From the NCBI RefSeq assembly GCF_000165425.1, contig NW_001799178.1:62001-126000 (forward strand): DNA of 64,000 nt, read 5' to 3'. A model generated the notes under the pieces. It saw only the letters and a program-made list of their open reading frames with translations, ran no database searches and had not been told where the DNA came from. The DNA comes from Paramecium tetraurelia. Its lineage: Eukaryota; Ciliophora; Oligohymenophorea; Peniculida; Parameciidae. Each line of letters begins with the position of its first letter. The first letter of the stretch is position 1. The position numbers and the translations under genes are program-made. Of this stretch, positions 38,430-49,411 are shown piece after piece.

Positions 38430-39602
38430 TCAAGTTATTTAGTTGGAAATATGAGAATTTTTTGCATTCTGTTTTTTAATCTTTATTGCGTTATTCAACG
38501 CTTTTGTATATTGAAATTAAATTTTTTTCTGCTTAATACTTTCTTAATCCTCTTTTTCTGATCGAATAAAGTTATTAATTTTAGAAACAGTGATTTTCGT
38601 TGATTAATTCTCCTTGAAAGAATCTTCAATTATGAATCTTAATTTATCATTAGGTGTATCTGTATGATTAAATTAAGAAGAAGCTACATCGTCATTAGAT
38701 TTTATTTTTACAGCTGACCCTCGCCGACTAAAAATACTATATTCTTATGATTGTGGTCTATATCCTTGGCTGTGCTTTCGAGAACCCAATCGGCTATGCT
38801 TCGTTGAATAATCTAAAGTTTATTCATCAAGATGTGGCTTAAAATATGTTTATATATTTAAGGCTTGAGGTTTCTTGAATTAATTATCTCCTGAGGTTTA
38901 AATTTCCTTTTGAGTTTCCGATTAAAATGCTTTTGAAACAATTTGCTACATATCAGAAATACTTTCTTTTTTTAGTTTTGTTTTCTTTACAAAGTATTCT
39001 TAAAAGTTTTGTAATTGCTCATCATAACTCATTTTAATCTTATTCAATTCTAGCAACTCAGATAGTTCCTTTAATCTAGATTGTTCACTTATTTAATTTC
39101 TTAGTTTTTATGACCATAATTCATTAGTATAAATTACTCCATTATTCTGTTTATTTTAATGTTGATATGTATCATGTACTTTATTATTTGAAATTTAACT
39201 TAATATATCTTTATAGTCAGCTTTAGTCTAAATTGTATTTACAGAGTTAGAGGAAGTTCTCTTCAATTATAAATAATATTGTTCAAGTTAAGAATTTTTT
39301 GTAAAAATTTCATAAGTTTTCTTTCTACTCTAAAGCTTAGAATTATTCATTATTTAGGGAATTTAAAACAAATATTTGAACTTGTATTTACTGTTTCCCA
39401 CAGTTTGTTTTAGTTTATCATTCAAATCCACCCCATGTTCTTCTGTTACAGTGTTTAACCATGGTTTCTCAAGTTATTTGTTGTTTCTTCTATGTAACCG
39501 ATTTAAATAATGAGAATTCTTTTTTGGCTGACTTAAATTCTGTAGATCTTCATCTTCGTCATTAAAGATCAAGTTATCATAGCTATTCTTCTAGTTACAC
39601 AT
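38430..39602 (-). CDS. unknown low-complexity protein, 390 aa
   Basis: A single exon from MCNQKNSYDNLIFNDEDEDL to ...KNSHISNQIT at TGA, with dozens of in-frame TAA/TAG Gln codons. A short helical segment (QISEQSRLKELSELLELNKI) sits in the middle; SRLGSRKHSQGYRPQSQ suggests a disordered phosphorylatable region. No domain recognised. Confidence 0.72.
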
Positions 39603-39654
39603 ATAAAAATAAATTAAATGCAATTAAGAATTTAAACATATATAAAACAATATT

Positions 39655-40964
39655 TCATTTCATATTTCTATTTGGTTTATTTACAAGTAACTTCTATTTC
39701 TTTAATCCAAGAATCTTCTTTTTTTATTTTAATTTTTAAATTTTCCTATTTTCAATATTTTTAAATTTAGGTTGCTAATCATCTTCATCATATTCTTGTT
39801 TAATTTCAATTGATTATTCTTCTTATTTCAATTTTTATTGTTCTTTTTTTTATTTATTGAGTTTATGATTTTCAAACATTTTATCTAAATATGGCAATTT
39901 AATTGTATGTCTTCTCATTCCAGCAAATCTAGCCTTAGCTTCTTTGCCATTCTAGATTGTCCAGATTTTTTCTTGCTTTTTTTCAATTTCTATATCTTTA
40001 TACTCAGCACAATGAAAATTGATAGCTTGCAATCTCTATGATAAATTAATTGATAAGGGTATTCTTACATTTTCAATGTGATACACCCTAAAATAAATAT
40101 TAAATTGAACCTTAGAAATCGATCAATGCTAACAGTGTATATATACTCCTTATTGAATGCTATATCTCTCACAGCTCCAAATGTACCTTTAATCATCCTT
40201 TCAAATTTGAAGTCTTTCTAGTAAATCAAGATTTCGCCTCTTTCATTAATCATATAATATTTTTCATTATAGACTCTGATCAATTTAATTTTTGTTTTTG
40301 ATTGTTTTAATGAATGTTCAGAAAGAGGTTATGATTTCTATTCGAGAATATTGTATATTCTAAGTGTCTAGTGGGTAGTTATGACTCCAACAGAATAATC
40401 ATCCAAGAACAGTCCATCATAATCATGCATTTTAACTTATAGATCCAATTCATCATTTTTAACATTTCTTGATTACCACTATAATTTTTTCTATTATAAA
40501 TTAAAAATGGATGGTGGAGCTCCAAAATACGTGACCAATAATAATTGCTGGTCATTAGAAATAGCTGCAGAAGTCACATATTTATCTTTGCAATTAGTAA
40601 GTGGCAAGAAATCCTTCGAGTTTATTGTTTCTTATTCAAAAAATATGTTTTGATCTTCATCATATTTTATATGATTAATTTTTCTGTTGGCATAAATTAC
40701 ATAGATATCATGATTTGAATTACAAAATCCTTTTAATGGCGATGAATCGATGGCGATTTGAGTAATTTCATTTAATTCATTGTCCAATAATAATAGACTT
40801 TACTCTCTTAAAACCAAGAAAAAGCAAATGTCAGCAATTTTAATTGTCAGTATTTAGATTATTTTGAACTCCTTTCCTTGTTCTCCATATTTCTTAATCA
40901 CTTCTTTTTTATCTAAATCAATTAATTTCAATAATCCTGTTTCATCACCAGTAATTATTTACAT
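39655..40964 (-). CDS. ribosome-biogenesis WD protein, WDR74/NSA1 family
   Basis: 428 aa, starting MQIITGDETGLLKLIDLDKK. Beta-propeller-like repeats follow, then TFGAVRDIAFNKEYIYTVSI-DRFLRVYHIENVRIPLSINL-SQRLQAINF, the conserved closing blade of WDR74/NSA1 (the LRV then a basic LxQRL stretch). A 23-nt intron lies inside it. The tail is Lys/Gln-rich (NKQKKEQQKLKQEEQ; KQKKKILGLKKQ) as expected for a nucleolar factor. Family role: maturation of pre-60S particles. Ends 52 bp after the start side of the neighbouring minus-strand gene. Assignment rests on the C-terminal blade. Confidence 0.75.
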
Positions 40965-41277
40965 TAAATTTTATATAACAATTATATTTATTTATTCTTT
41001 TTAAGCTATAATCAATTAACAAAATGGTCTGATTTCTGATATTTTGATATGAATGAAAAGACATAAACTATCTCACCAATTATAAATAGTTTAGAACATC
41101 TTGTATTATTTTAAATAGTTCTTATATTCGATCTATCTATGAAAGATTATTGTGATGGAATCTTACTCTAACTTTTCGATATTGGATGTCTATCATTAAT
41201 GAAAATTTAAATATCCCAATAAACCTACTGGAGAATTCTATAAATTCGATAAATAATAAAATTAATATCAGAACAGA

Positions 41278-42754
41278 ATGATGATGAAATCAATCAAGAA
41301 GAACATAGAAAATCTATATCCATAATTTACTGTTGTCGAAGTGCTTCGCTATAATAAATTCAAAAAAACTATTATCCTTAGAAGAGTTAATTAGCCTTAC
41401 ATCTTAAGGTTGTACAGTTTAGAAGGAGTTAATAAGGATAAAGTAATTTCTTTAATCCAATTAATTAATAAACTATCTAAGACTTGTAGTCCTCATATAG
41501 CTAAATTTTATGAGGCCTCTCATGATGCAAATAACACTTATTTAGGGTATTTTGATATATAAATTATAAGAGTGATAAGCTAATACATTGACACTCAATA
41601 TTAATGTCCCTTAAATGAATAAGAAATCCTTTATATTCTAATTCAGGTAATTTAGATCAAGACTATTAGGCTTGTTCTGCAATTGAATTATTTCATCCTA
41701 AGCATTCTCATGGAAAAATAAGTTTATCAAATCTATTCTGCTCTTAAAAAACTACAATATTGGGGGATATGAATATTTTGTATTATCTTCATTAAGATAA
41801 CTATTAAGATATATATTTATTAGCTCCAGAATTTGTAAAATAAAAAATTTATGATTGTAAATCTGACATATGGATGCTTGGAGTATTGGTTTATTAACTA
41901 ATGTTTAAAGAACAACCATTTAAAGCCAATAATATCAATGTATTACATAGACAAATACTAAAAGGGATTAAATTTATATATCATCCATAATATAGTCTAA
42001 ATTTAAATAATTTGTTAAGAATACTGCTCTCCTATGATCCTGAACTGAGACCCACCATAAGTTCAATTAGAACTTTCGCAGAGTAAGCTTTGATAAGTTC
42101 AGAAAAGTGCGATATTTTCTAAATCTTACCAAAATATAAGGTGGATCAAGTCATATTACAAAAGAAGAAAAAAGATAGTAAACGTAATGTGAGGGATACC
42201 TAAATTTATCTGAATGATCAAACTTTGAAGTATCCTTCATTTAAACCTTCTAAAATCCTAAAATAGGAGAAGAAGATTTACCAAACAAATCCATCCCCTC
42301 AACGTCAAGGAGAGAACTCGAATAATAATGATAGTTCTGTGGAGATTTAACAATAATTTCCGACATTGCAGCTGGAATAATAGATAGAGAGTAAAAAGAA
42401 TTTATCTTTTACTGAGAAATACTCTCAATCATCAAAAAAGAAACTGAATTACTCTTAGAGTTCTCAAAAACAATAACAAATAAGTTAGGAATCCCTTTAT
42501 CCTGTTCAATTACCGAAAGTGCTGTAATATTCATTTAATAAGATTAAATTCCGACATGAATTGAGTCCCACAAAATTTCAGAATGAAACAGATTAGTAAT
42601 ATGCTGAATATTCTTTAGTTAGGAGAAAGGTCCAAGTAGTTTTCTTCAGTATCAAGACAAGCATGTGGAATAAAAAATTAGGAGATCTCCTCCTAAAATG
42701 CTATTCCATCCATATGTGGAATCGGCTTAGAGATCTTTCAGTTAAAGACAATGA
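41278..42754 (+). CDS. kinase-like protein, predicted pseudokinase
   Basis: 477 aa from MMMKSIKKNIENLYPQFTVV. The N-lobe has TVVEVLRYNKFKKTIILRRV but no clear Gly loop; the catalytic loop reads HSHGKISLSNLF instead of HRDxKxxN, and DFG reads GDMN. The C-lobe is kept: LLAPEFVKQKIYDCKSDIWM-LGVLVYQLMFKEQPF and DPELRPTISS. So it has the fold but lacks catalytic residues. Gln/Ser-rich tail ending SPPKMLFHPYVESAQRS. Introns of 23 and 20 nt give an exact frame. An upstream ATG at 41156 (MESYSNFSILD) could be a first exon. Confidence 0.75.
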
Positions 42755-42951
42755 ATTTTCATTTTTATTTACTTCTAACATGTGATGATTAATTTGTAGT
42801 TTTTGCTGCGAATATATAAAATAATATATAAATTTTAAACTTTACTAATTTAAATTATAATCATTATTTTTATAGAATTTGATATAATTAATTTAGTAAA
42901 GGATTAATTGAAATTATGTGATATTTATATTATAAATTAAATAATTAACAC

Positions 42952-44504
42952 ATGATTTAAGCCGATTCCGATTCAAGTAGAAGAGTAGCATACTTTTATA
43001 ATAGATTGATAGGGAAATTTCATTATGGTAAGGAACATCCTATGAAACCGAAACGTATCGCGATGGCCCATAGCCTAATAGTAAATTTTGGGTAGTTGAA
43101 ACCTTATATAAAGATAGACTATACAGATCATTGGATGTCTATTTGATTAGAGAAGCACAATTAGAAGAATTACAAAAATTCCATGATCCTGAATATGTCA
43201 CTTATTTAAGTTAGTATATGAGTGAAAATAAGGTAAACTTTGTAAAGGAATATTGTTCAACAAATAACGATGGGGTAATACCTGAGAATTTGTTGGAAGA
43301 GTACAGATTAATAACTAAATGGAGTCAAAATAAGAATACTAAAAATCTGAATTCTGAGTACAAAGTAGGAGACTCAGCCGATAATCCTACATTTTCAGGA
43401 CTTTTCTCTTATTGTTAATTTAGTGCAGGGGCAAGTATTGATTGTGCCCATACAATACTAACCGGGTAAGCAGATATAGCAATCAATTGGTCAGGCGGAT
43501 TGCATCATGCTAAGAAGAAGGAGGCAGCTGGATTTTGTTACATAAATGACATAGTATTGTGCATTTTAGAGTTATTAAGAATATATGTTCGAGTATTGTA
43601 TGTAGATATTGATTGTCATCATGGCGATGGAGTTGAAGAAGCCTTTTATTTGACCAATAGAGTTATGACTTTGTCATTTCATTAATATGGAGATGATTTC
43701 TTTCCAGGAACAGGATAATTGAATTCAGTAGGATTAGGAGTAGGCAGATATTATGCAGTCAATGTGCCATTAAAGCCAGGAATATCTGACGAACCTTACT
43801 TAGATTTATTTAAGAAAGTGACCAGCAGAGTGATGGAAACATTTCGTCCTGATTGTGTTGTTATGTAATGTGGTGCAGATTCATTATCACTGGATCGATT
43901 AGGGGCTTTGAATTTATCCATCAAGTAAATTGAATATTACAATTAAAAAGAGGACATGGATAATGCATTTCCTATATGAAATAATTTGGAATTCCATTGA
44001 TTCTTTTGGGAGGAGGAGGTTATACAATTTAGAATGTGTCTAGATGTTGGGCTTACGAGACTGGCATATGTTTAGGACAAACTATTGATTAGGTATGTAA
44101 ATATATCACTACTGAATGTAGTCTATCCCATCTAATGATGTATATTACAAAAATTATGGCGGAGATTATCATCTACACTTTCCAATTCAAAAGAATGTTG
44201 AAAACAAAAATAAAGCTGAAGATTTAAACAAAATAGTATCTTAGGTGTATGATCATTTGCATAACTTAGAAAATGCACCAGGTATTCATTTTCATGATGT
44301 CCCATATTCATTCTATCCAAATATGGAATTGGAGAAAGATGAAGATAATAAAATGAGTATTTAAAATATCTATTTATTGTAGAAATGGATGTGAAATAGG
44401 AGATATCTTTATTTGAATTGGAAAAGAATCTAGGAATATCAGATGAAGCCCATGAAATATCAGTAAATTCTGGTTCCAGAAAACTACATTCAAAAGAATC
44501 CTGA
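42952..44504 (+). CDS. class I histone deacetylase (RPD3/HDAC1-like)
   Basis: 481 aa, starting [20 protein letters not shown]. Hallmarks in order: [114 protein letters not shown]. Active-site His pair and zinc-binding Asp/His residues are present. These enzymes remove acetyl groups from histone lysines in nuclear repressor complexes. Four introns (26, 26, 29, 26 nt) restore frame exactly; the standard three-stop code would break it many times. An acidic C-terminus follows. Convergent with the doublecortin-kinase gene. Confidence 0.94.
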
Positions 44505-44607
44505 AATTGCTCATATTTATATATATATATATATAGATATGTATCTATAATAGAGACATTTATCATTTTTTACTAAACTTAGTCATCTTTGTTGTCTAAA
44601 AAACTGA

Positions 44608-46025
44608 TCATGATTGCTTTTATATTGAAGCTGATTGTTGTGGAATATTTTTCTGAACCTATATCAATTATCTCAAACTTTAAAGATTTTGTTTGGTAAA
44701 TTGAAGATTTTATTTGTTATTCGAAGTTGATTATTCTTAATTAACAATAGGATATTCATCATTTTCAATCTGTTATAATTAGGTTTAAATTTTACTCCTT
44801 AAGATTTATATTAAATTAATTTACTTATAAGTACTATTCGTATTAGTGTTAAGAGTGTTTTCATTTGTCAAAAACGGATGATTTTATAGTTCAATTGAGG
44901 TTATTCTCTTTTTTGGATCAGGTTCTAGAGTGCGTTATAGACAGTCTTAGCAATTTCGAGATAATTTAGTATTAAAATCTGTTGGGATCATTAATCGAGC
45001 TTCTGAGATTTGAGTGATAATTTCCCTTTTGGTGTTACCATTAAATGGTAGAGTTCCAAATAGCATTTTATATAGTATTACACCCATGGACCATACATCC
45101 ACTTATGGAGAGACACCTTTATCCATTCCTAAGCGAATACATCATATGTATACCTTTAAATAATTCCGGAGCCATATATCGAAGACTACCTGCATCTGCA
45201 TTTTCAGGGTTGCCATTTGAAGATAAACCAGAAATACCAAAGCAAATACATTTAATTACTCCTGAATCTTTACTTGTTAACAATAATTTTTCTAATTTTA
45301 GATCGCCATGAATTATTTTCTTTTAGTGGCAATATGAAATAGCACTAGCAAGCTATTTAAGATAATGTCTAGCTTCACTTTCCTCAAATTTACCTTTTGT
45401 TTATAAGTATTATTGCAAATCACCTCCTTCCAAGTACTCCATAATATACACCATTTAAAAATTTTGCAAATAGAATGCATCATAAATCTTTACTATGCTA
45501 TCATGCTTTAAAGCATCTCCAAAAATCACGTCATCATCCTACATTTAATTAGTTATTACTTAAGCATTAGTCGATGATTATTTCATAATTTTGATTGCTA
45601 CTTTTTCTCCTGTTTTTTTGTGTCTACCTAGAAGAACCTTACTAAATCCTCTATCTCCAATATCTTAAAGTAGTTCATATTCTGCCTATTAAAATATTTC
45701 ATCAAATTCTTCACCTAATATTGATATTGACTTTAAATCATACCCTCAGAGGCAAACAAGACAGTTCCATTTTTAACATAATCGAGATCATCTTCTGTTA
45801 TCTCCACTCCTTCTTGATTAAATAAACGTAGACGATTAAAATATGCGTCCCATTTTTATTGCAACGATTAACTAATTTCACTAAATTTTGTATTTTTTCT
45901 TATGGTAATAGTGCAACATAAATTTGAATCACCATTTCGTTATATTTTTATCTAATTCCATACTGTATATCTATTACATCTTTGTTGTTTGATGCAGACA
46001 CATAATCCTCAAAAATTGGATCCAT
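44608..46025 (-). CDS. doublecortin-domain CaMK-like kinase, DFG Asp replaced
   Basis: 445 aa, starting MDPIFEDYVSASNNKDIKIQ. After a 26-nt intron residues about 15-95 read RNGDSNLCCTITIRKNTKFS, WDAYFNRLRLFNQEGVEITE and DDLDYVKNGTVLFASEGEEF, the doublecortin pattern. The kinase follows: LLQDIGDRGFSKVLLGRHKK, EKVAIKIMK (Lys), IIHGDLKLEKLLL (catalytic Asp kept) and VIKCICFGISG, where DFG is CFG. Then SLRYMAPELF, a 25-nt intron, and VDVWSMGVILYKMLFGTLPF. DCX-kinases bind microtubules. Loss of the metal-binding DFG Asp predicts weak or no activity. Introns of 26, 29 and 25 nt give an exact frame. Confidence 0.84.
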
Positions 46026-46171
46026 ATTTATATTTTAATTACATATATATTGATTGATATTTCATAATCATAATAGAGAGCTGAAATTAAAAAAGATTAT
46101 CCTTTTCATCATCAACAAAATAGTTGTAAAAATTCATTTATTTATTGCAATAAAATATATATATTAATTCA

Positions 46172-46820
46172 ATGAAAATGAAAATGGATTTCTTAACGTA
46201 TTTTAAAGGTAGAACCTCCAAATTAACTAAGAGAGAAGGACTCAATGGAGTCTTAAGATCTAATTGCATTCCTATTGAAAAAGCTCCAGGGTCGAATTCA
46301 TTTGATTAAAATAGTTCTATTATAAACTACTCTGATGTAGAGAGATAATCCAACAATTCTAGTGATATAAATGTTATTCACAACAATCCTTAGATAATTA
46401 CAAACATTGCAGTATTAAAAAAAACTAGAAAGTTATCACAAGTATCCCCCTTAAAACAAAACAATAAATTATATAACTTCCTGCAATCTCGCAACGAATA
46501 ATTCTAATTTCCACTCTCTGAAACTGGAGCAGTCAATCTTAACGATTACTAAATAATAGCTATCCCAAAAAGTGTAGTATGTAATAAAATTATACTAAAA
46601 TCTAGAATATGGATTCAAAATAAGACGTGATGATTAAGTTTAGCCAGAATAAAGAGCTCCTAGTATGATTAGGAGGAGAGAAATCAATTCAAGGTCTTCT
46701 TCATTAGATTGCAAATTCCAAAAGCCTCTGAATAAATCGGAAATAATTAGTTCGAGATGGGATGGTTCCAGTAGATAGAAGCGAAGGTTTGTTGCTGCGG
46801 GGTTGAATTCTATTTAATGA
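46172..46820 (+). CDS. unknown Ser/Asn/Gln-rich protein, 204 aa
   Basis: Starts MKMKMDFLTYFKGRTSKLTK. Low-complexity middle (NSSIINYSDVERQSNNSSDI), one 34-nt intron, and a basic C-terminus (SMIRRREINSRSSSLDCKFQ, SSRQKRRFVAAGLNSIQ). No domain recognised. Confidence 0.62.
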
Positions 46821-47025
46821 GCAATCCCATCTTATGGCTGATAATAATTAGTAGATTTCCAATTCCATATGTTTCTATAAAAATATTAATTATTTTTGTG
46901 TAATTATTAATTAGGTTTAGAGGGACAAAGAGTCAGTGTTCTGAGTTGGATTGGGAAGATGGAAGATCACACAGTTAAATATAAACAAATTAATATATGT
47001 ATACGTTTTGCCATCATTTAATCAC

Positions 47026-47384
47026 TCAAGCTTATAATTCTTGATCGATTCTTGCTTTTCCATCTTAGGTCAGTTGTACAGTGATCACCAATTTGACTCT
47101 TTTTCTTCCATCAATATCGGCTGTGAAAGAATTAATTTTAGTTATTGTAATTAAACCTAGAGAATAGGATTCAAAATACCTTATCTCTACAGATTTTCAG
47201 CTACTCTAACACTGATCTTTGTGGCTTCACCTAATGCATGTAATTCAACACTATTGAATTTCTTCAAAAATATTTTTGTGATGAAAATGAATTCCTTAGC
47301 ACTTTTCTTTGATGACACGTGCAATTCGTTATTGGTTGGATCAAGTCTTTATTTTTGAGGTCTTTATGTCTATTAGGTGCTCAT
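47026..47384 (-). CDS. Alba-domain nucleic-acid-binding protein
   Basis: 111 aa, starting MSTQQTQRPQKQRLDPTNNE. The domain reads ELHVSSKKSAKEFIFITKIF-LKKFNSVELHALGEATKISV-RVAENLQRQGLITITKINSF, the Alba fold with its helix of conserved Ala/Val residues. Family role: binding of DNA or RNA; in eukaryotes RPP20/25-like or translation regulators. One 23-nt intron falls within the fold. Ends QDGKARIDQELQA at TGA. Confidence 0.87.
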
Positions 47385-47475
47385 TATATATTTAAAAAAA
47401 TAAATATCTAATTTTTAATATAATAGCAATATAATTTATTAAAACCCTCTATATTTTCATTATGGATTCTCCTTC

Positions 47476-47621
47476 TCAACCTGAAGGTCCTCTTGGCACC
47501 TAATATTGATAGATCACAATTCTCAAACGCATAAAAATCTCGAAAGTTGAAATGTTAATTAATTGCGCTATTTGTCTTTGTTGAATCCTTCACAGGAGAT
47601 TCTGAACTCTGCAACAGTCAT
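47476..47621 (-). CDS. possible micro-gene, 38 aa
   Basis: MTVAEFRISCEGFNKDKQRN, a Gln-rich helix (QLTFQLSRFLC), then a 29-nt intron and VPRGPSG at TGA. Frame is exact, but such a short model can arise by chance. No family. Confidence 0.3.
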
Positions 47622-47703
47622 CAAGTTAATATGATTTTCTAAGTTCTATGCAATATGATTATTATATTAAAATACGTGTGAGTTATAATAAAAATAAAAA
47701 ATA

Positions 47704-47776
47704 TGGAGCAACCGAGCTTCGATCTCAGCGCCTCATGCATGCTAAGCATACGCTCTACCAAATGAGCTATTACCCC
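47704..47776 (-). tRNA. tRNA-Ala (AGC)
   Basis: The minus strand folds as a full cloverleaf: acceptor GGGGTAA pairs with TTGCTCC, D-arm GCTCATTTGGTAGAGC, anticodon loop CTTAGCATG with anticodon AGC, T-stem CTGAG/CTCGG closing the loop ATCGAAG. Discriminator A; CCA is not encoded and would be added later. A T-run that could end polymerase III transcription is not obvious immediately downstream. Confidence 0.93.
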
Positions 47777-48024
47777 ACGTTCGAATATTTGGCTATGATT
47801 ATCTAGATGAAATGTTTGATTAGTTAATGTGAATTGGTGTTATGGAATTTGAATATTTATAAATAGCATTTGTCGTTAAAAACACTAACCGAATTGTGAA
47901 ATATTCTTTTTTAAATTGCGTGATTTAAACAAGAATATATATAATTCAAATTTAAATTTGACGGAAAAATGATTGATCTTAAATAATATTTGTTTTATTT
48001 TATTTTCCCTCACTTTCAAAAAAG

Positions 48025-48408
48025 ATGGCCAGAACCAAAGAAGGCAAAGAGATGTCAAAGAAAAGCATCGCTAAAACCTCAGGGAAAAAAATGAAATCCA
48101 AAAGAAAGGAAAGAAAACCACATAGGTTCCGACCTGGAACAGTTGCTTTGAAGGAAATCAGGAAATTCCAAGAGAGCTCTCGTTTATTAATAAGGAAGAT
48201 TCCTTTTTAGAGATTAATAAGAGAGATAGCAGGAGTGAATGAAAAAGAAATGAGATTCCAAAGTAGCGCCATATTTGCCTTATAAGAGGCAACGGAAGCA
48301 TTTATAGTTAACCTCTTAGAAGACAGCGTTCTTTGTGCACATCACGCCAAAAGAATGACTGTAACTGCAAAGAGATATCAATTTAGCAAGAAGAATTAGA
48401 GGAGATGA
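48025..48408 (+). CDS. divergent histone H3 variant
   Basis: 127 aa, single exon. The core is H3: [57 protein letters not shown] and [15 protein letters not shown]. The tail begins ARTK, keeping Lys4, but then reads [20 protein letters not shown] and lacks the ARKS motifs that hold Lys9 and Lys27; it is also about seven residues shorter than usual before KPHR. The C-terminus SKKNQRR replaces the usual end. Loop 1 is not expanded, so this is not an obvious CenH3. Likely a replacement variant. Convergent with V-ATPase c, 41 bp apart. Confidence 0.92.
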
Positions 48409-48449
48409 ATTTTGATTTTATTTCATAATATATTATGATACCTTCAAAC

Positions 48450-49011
48450 TCATGATTGCGATAAGATCAAGGATACAATTAAACCATATAATGCCAAAGC
48501 CTCTGCGAAAATGAGAATCAAAATCAATCCAACAAACAATCTCTCCTACTGTGCATTCCCTCGAACACCCACATCTCCCACAATGCCAATTGCAAAACCA
48601 GCTGCTATGCAACTGCAACCACAACATAATCCCGATGCCATATGTGCAAATCCAGACTTATATGAGTATTCCAAAGGGTTTTTCACTATTTTGGGTTACA
48701 AATCTCACACATACCTTTTTATGACAGCAAAACTGCGACGATCATACCATAAATACCCAAAATACCTGCCATAACTACTGGGATCAATGATTTCATAATT
48801 ATCTCAGGTTTCCAAATACCAATGGCTGCTATACCAGCACCTGCCTTGAATGTTCCATAACCTGCACCCAAATCTAAAAGAAGTAATTCCTTAAATTCAT
48901 ACTTGCCAACACTAAAGCCATTGTGACTCCCATAAAACCAAAAAATGAAGAAGCACTAATTGGAGTAGTGTCTGCTGCTGCACTAACCATGGTGTCAAGA
49001 ACGAAAAGCAT
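48450..49011 (-). CDS. V-type ATPase proteolipid subunit c
   Basis: 167 aa, starting [20 protein letters not shown]. Four membrane helices: [59 protein letters not shown] and [20 protein letters not shown] with the essential proton-carrying Glu in FAEALALYG. It forms the rotor ring of the vacuolar proton pump in endomembranes and the contractile vacuole. Two 29-nt introns restore frame exactly. Confidence 0.94.
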
Positions 49012-49411
49012 TTTATTTTATTTATTATTCAATATTTGTTTATTCAATAAATCATTTTACCATTAATAAGTAACTCTAAACAGAATTACAATACTTCTTA
49101 TTCGCTTTTTCTTAACTTTTCCCTTTTATTAAATACAATTCCAATCAATTAAACAAATACCAATAGGAAAAGAATAACTGTAAGCTTCATCTATTTGGTA
49201 ATTCAATTTGCCCCATTTCACATCTTTCTTAATATTGCCTCATCTTTGTAAATGAGGCAATTAATTGTAATTCAATATAACATCTACAAATGTATAAATC
49301 ATCATGTTTGCGTCCTTAGTACTTTCAAAGTGCTTTAAAAAATGATTGAGATGAAATATAAGCATTTTACTAAAAGACAATAATATTCGAATAATGATTA
49401 TAAATTTTAAT
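49012..49411. other. AT-rich intergenic region
   Basis: About 400 bp between two minus-strand genes. No coding frame or RNA gene that I can support. Confidence 0.5.

Noticed and set aside
44516-44536. TA-repeat run
   Set aside because: Short AT microsatellite just past the deacetylase stop; ordinary for such AT-rich DNA.
44132-44566. Minus-strand frame of 144 aa
   Set aside because: Antisense to the 3' exons of the histone deacetylase, which are conserved.
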